A stretch of DNA of 15,086 nt from a bacterium F11 (GTDB lineage Bacteria > Elusimicrobiota > Elusimicrobia > F11), in assembly GCA_002176905.1 (NCBI GenBank), contig MSYE01000180.1, positions 1-15,086 of the forward strand. Direction: 5' to 3'. A program made the translations under genes and the position numbers. The notes beneath the pieces are model-generated. The model saw only the letters and a list, made by a program, of their open reading frames with translations, made no database searches and was not told the origin of the DNA. This document shows, one piece after another, positions 13,107 to 15,086 of the stretch; within the stretch, counting starts at the first letter, position 1; each line of letters begins with the position of its first letter.

Positions 13107-13145
13107 ACCTATGTGTCCGGTATAAAGTGTTACCTATGTCTCCGG
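13107..13145. repeat. Duplicated ACCTATGT-TCCGG motif, possible IS-end relic
   Basis: ACCTATGTGTCCGG (13107-13120) and ACCTATGTCTCCGG (13132-13145) are direct repeats with one mismatch, 11 bases apart. I see no gene in the 265-bp spacer 12902-13166. This pair and the inverted repeat at its other end are its only clear features. Confidence 0.45.
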
Positions 13146-13166
13146 AATGGACCCAGCGTAGGAGGA

Positions 13167-13239
13167 CGTGCCCGGCAGGATTCGAACCTGCGACCCACGG
13201 CTTAGAAGGCCGTTGCTCTTCCAACTGAGCTACGGGCAC
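13167..13239 (-). tRNA. tRNA-Arg(TCT)
   Basis: On the - strand a 73-nt class I tRNA can be folded. The acceptor GTGCCCG/CGGGCAC carries discriminator G, the D arm is GCTC/GAGC, the anticodon stem ACGGC/GCCGT has loop CTTCTAA with anticodon TCT, and the T arm is GCAGG/CCTGC with TTCGAAT. CCA is not encoded. It decodes AGA (and possibly AGG) arginine codons. Confidence 0.95.
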
Positions 13240-13240
13240 G

Positions 13241-13283
13241 GTTCGACTTTGCTCACCGCAAGACCGGTTTACCAAAGTCGAAC
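13241..13283. repeat. 11-nt inverted repeat between rdgB and tRNA-Arg
   Basis: GTTCGACTTTG (13241-13251) and CAAAGTCGAAC (13273-13283) are perfect inverted copies around 21 bases. The unit starts 2 bases from the tRNA 5' end. It has no T run on the - strand, so it is not a classic terminator. Confidence 0.55.
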
Positions 13284-13295
13284 AAAATTTTAGAC

Positions 13296-13931
13296 CTACC
13301 GGCTATTATATTCCTTCAAGGCCTTCTTCAGAAGCCCCGGAACCTTTGAAAAGGCCTTTGCCCGGTGACTTATTCGGTTTTTTAAATGGGGATTCATTTC
13401 TGCAAAAGTCTTCTTATATTTTGGGACATTGAAAACGGGATCATAGCCGAATCCATTTTTGCCCTTGAATTCAGTGGCTATGCGACCATTGACCTGACCT
13501 TTGGCCACAAAAACTTTGCCATTGGGAAGGGCCAAAGCAGCCACTGTTTGGAAAAGGGCCTGTCGTTTGGATAACGGTTTCCCATTTAACAGTCGCAGTA
13601 ATTTTCTGCAATTGTGCTCGTAATTGCACCCAGGACCGGCAAAACGAGCCGAATAAACTCCTGGTTTTCCTCTCAGTGCTTTTACAAACAAACCGGTGTC
13701 ATCTGCCAGGGCCAAACATTTTGTAAATCGGGAAATTTCCCTCGCTTTTTTAACCGCATTCCCTACAAGAGTGGGCTTATTTTCTACAACAGGACCACGA
13801 GAAGGAAAGTCTTTAAGGGTGAGGATGGGAACCTTCAAATGTGCTTTTCTCAGGATCGACCTAATTTCAGAAACCTTGTGTTGGTTATTGGTAGCCAAAA
13901 CAAGGGCATATTGAATTTTTTTTGAATTCAT
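13296..13931 (-). CDS. rdgB: dITP/XTP pyrophosphatase (RdgB/HAM1 family)
   Basis: This enzyme hydrolyses non-canonical purine triphosphates (dITP, ITP, XTP) to the monophosphate and diphosphate, keeping them out of DNA and RNA. The 211 residues (E. coli about 197) show all family motifs: LATNNQHKVSEI (12-23, phosphate and metal contacts), E50-N51, ALADDTGL (74-81, catalytic Asp pair), GVYSARFAG (91-99), GFGYDPVF (160-167) and ISHRAKA (187-193). The ATG at 13931 is 9 bases after the stop of the RNase PH gene, with only a weak AAAG ribosome site, so it is probably translated by coupling. The rph-rdgB order is a common pairing. The C-terminal Lys-rich tail is slightly long but unremarkable. Confidence 0.95.
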   Translation of the reverse strand: MNSKKIQYALVLATNNQHKVSEIRSILRKAHLKVPILTLKDFPSRGPVVENKPTLVGNAVKKAREISRFTKCLALADDTGLFVKALRGKPGVYSARFAGPGCNYEHNCRKLLRLLNGKPLSKRQALFQTVAALALPNGKVFVAKGQVNGRIATEFKGKNGFGYDPVFNVPKYKKTFAEMNPHLKNRISHRAKAFSKVPGLLKKALKEYNSR

Positions 13932-13940
13932 ACAAATTCT

Positions 13941-14645
13941 TTATCGAAGAGAGGGAAGTGGGGAAATTTTTCTCTGAAGAGAAACAATCCTATTGGTGGC
14001 CCGATGGGCCATTTTCATCATGCGGTTCAATTCCAAAGAGGTAAAAGGGCGACCCTCCGCTGTTCCTTGAATTTCCACAAGATGACCTTTTCCTGTCATG
14101 ACCAAATTGACATCAACTTGGGCTTCTTTGTCATCAACATAGGCCATATCCAAAACCGGTTTGTTCTTCACCAACCCCACCGAAACAGCAGCGATGAAAT
14201 CCCGCAAGGGCCAATCAGAGAGCAACTTTCTCTTCCATAAAAGAGACAAGGCTTGAACCAACGCCACGCAGCCACCATTTATGGAGGCGGTTCTTGTGCC
14301 TCCATCGGCACGAAGAACATCACAATCAACAGTGATGGTTCGGGGCCCCAATTTTTCCAAATGAACGGCAGCCCGAAGAGAGCGACCAATCAATCTGGAA
14401 ATTTCCTGGGACCGTCCTCCACCGGAAACACGACCCCGTGGGCTGCGGGTTTCTCCTGCGCGGGGCAGCATTGCGTATTCGGCGTGAATCCAACCGGTAC
14501 CCTTTTGTTCGGCATGAGGAGGAACCCTTTCTTCAACCGTGGCCACGCACAACACTTTTGTTCGTCCCATTGTCACCAAACAGGAACCTTCAGCATGGGC
14601 CATATACCCTTTCTGAAATCGAATGGAACGAAGAGATGTTTTCAT
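13941..14645 (-). CDS. rph: RNase PH (3' tRNA trimming phosphorolytic exonuclease)
   Basis: RNase PH trims tRNA 3' ends using phosphate. That fits the tRNA genes here, none of which encodes CCA. The 234 residues carry the signature: AEGSCLVTMGRTKVLCVATVEE, GWIHAEYAMLPRA, GGRSQEISRLIGRSLRAAV, TITVDCDVLRADGGTRTASI (phosphate-binding Arg), DMAYVDDKEAQVDVNLVM (metal-binding Asp) and VEIQGTAEGRPFT. The N-terminus begins MKTSLRSIRFQKGYMAHAEGS, about 6 residues shorter than E. coli and without the R-x-x-GR opening. There is no alternative in-frame start before the upstream stop, so this looks like a real short start rather than a mis-call. It lies 7 bases from the preceding outer-membrane gene and upstream of rdgB in the same transcript. 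Confidence 0.95.
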   Translation of the reverse strand: MKTSLRSIRFQKGYMAHAEGSCLVTMGRTKVLCVATVEERVPPHAEQKGTGWIHAEYAMLPRAGETRSPRGRVSGGGRSQEISRLIGRSLRAAVHLEKLGPRTITVDCDVLRADGGTRTASINGGCVALVQALSLLWKRKLLSDWPLRDFIAAVSVGLVKNKPVLDMAYVDDKEAQVDVNLVMTGKGHLVEIQGTAEGRPFTSLELNRMMKMAHRATNRIVSLQRKISPLPSLR

Positions 14646-14652
14646 TTTTAAT

Positions 14653-15086
14653 TTAGAAGAAAGAGACGCCGACCATTATTTTCCCGTAAAAACCAGAGAG
14701 ATCGATATCGGGATTAAAGGTAGTGGAACTGGGATTTTCGATTTCCAATGATTGATAACCGGCTTCCGCGCCAAGAATGTACCTTTTTATACGAAGGCCT
14801 GCCTCAGCCGCAATCGAATAGCTAAGGTTATCGCCATCCAAATCTTCAATCGTTTTTATTCCGGCATCGTTGAGTTCAAAATCAGCAGAAGGCATACCAA
14901 TACTGACAATCGGCCCAAGATACACACCCGCCATATCAATAATTCGGTAATCCACAAGAAGAGAAATGTTTTTGACTTCCAAATCCCAATCAAAGGTGTT
15001 CCCAGACAAACTGGAACTTTGATCCTGATTGGCCCATTCGTAACGAAGTCCAGCTCCAATCGGCAAAATCGGAATATTGAGAAAAA
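14653..15086 (-). CDS. Outer-membrane beta-barrel protein (5' part outside window)
   Basis: The reading frame runs off the window's end, so only about 144 C-terminal residues are seen. They alternate hydrophobic and polar residues in short strands with Gly and Tyr: GAGLRYEWANQD, SLLVDYRIIDMAGVYLGPIVSIG, SYSIAAEAGLRIKRYILGAEAGYQSLEI, and the final GKIMVGVSFF. The protein ends in Phe-Phe, the usual C-terminal signal for BAM-dependent insertion of outer-membrane proteins. Loops are rich in Ser, Asp and Asn. This looks like an OmpW/OprF-like small barrel of the porin-like superfamily, but no specific family can be named. It ends 7 bases before rph, so it may share its message. Confidence 0.7.
   Translation of the reverse strand, partial: FLNIPILPIGAGLRYEWANQDQSSSLSGNTFDWDLEVKNISLLVDYRIIDMAGVYLGPIVSIGMPSADFELNDAGIKTIEDLDGDNLSYSIAAEAGLRIKRYILGAEAGYQSLEIENPSSTTFNPDIDLSGFYGKIMVGVSFF

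Noticed and set aside
12926..13108. 60-codon GTG-started frame upstream of the sigma-54-like gene
   Set aside because: No ribosome site or recognisable domain, and it ends inside the palindrome region.
13000..13275. 91-codon reading frame on the - strand with VAQLEEQRPSKPWVAGSNPA
   Set aside because: This is the well-known false translation of a tRNA; it lies over tRNA-Arg.

Overview
The window looks like chromosomal DNA of a Gram-negative bacterium. It has an outer-membrane efflux component, a beta-barrel fragment ending in Phe, lipoprotein signals, an RND pump and a sigma-54-like protein. Palindromic intergenic repeats, tRNAs without encoded CCA and moderate GC would suit a deltaproteobacterium-like or related lineage, but no marker here fixes the taxon. 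Genes from 1 to 8791 are on the + strand; everything from 8796 to 15086 is on the - strand.

Region 1 (1-8791) is a metal-efflux operon laid out like cnrYX-CBA or cus. In order it has: a membrane protein with a C-terminal anti-sigma-type zinc finger (HxxxCxxC); a CnrX-like periplasmic metal sensor that keeps all five first-shell ligand positions of CnrX and adds a Cys-rich tail; a TolC/CusC-type outer-membrane factor; a CusB-type adaptor lipoprotein with two N-terminal CPMHP heavy-metal domains; a CusA-type RND pump with the three porter methionines of Cu(I)/Ag(I) pumps; and a NosL-like Cys-rich membrane-anchored protein. The likely logic is that the sensor reports periplasmic metal to the anti-sigma protein, which frees an ECF sigma factor encoded outside the window, and this induces the pump.

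The most striking object is a 184-bp MITE-like palindrome (2247-2430) inserted at codon 4 of the outer-membrane factor gene. A perfect 8-bp duplication AAAACCCC flanks it. Removing the element and one copy of the duplication (192 bp, 64 codons) restores an ordinary signal peptide in frame. The insertion therefore kept the frame but placed 64 residues and a very strong hairpin ahead of the export signal.

Region 2 (8796-11742) holds a secreted FlgD-like/OmpA-like protein, tRNA-Ser(CGA), smpB, tRNA-Leu(CAG), a 5' tRNA-Leu fragment and a small TPR protein. The spacers are full of related short hairpins (AATTTTGCC/GGCAAAATT) and of a larger palindromic repeat that abuts the 3' ends of both the Ser and Leu tRNA genes.

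Region 3 (11804-15086) has a short, divergent sigma-54-like protein whose Shine-Dalgarno lies in one arm of a 13-bp inverted repeat. It also has tRNA-Arg(TCT), an rdgB-rph pair (dITP/XTP pyrophosphatase and RNase PH) and the 3' part of an outer-membrane beta-barrel gene cut by the window edge. No CRISPR array, complete insertion sequence or phage gene was seen.
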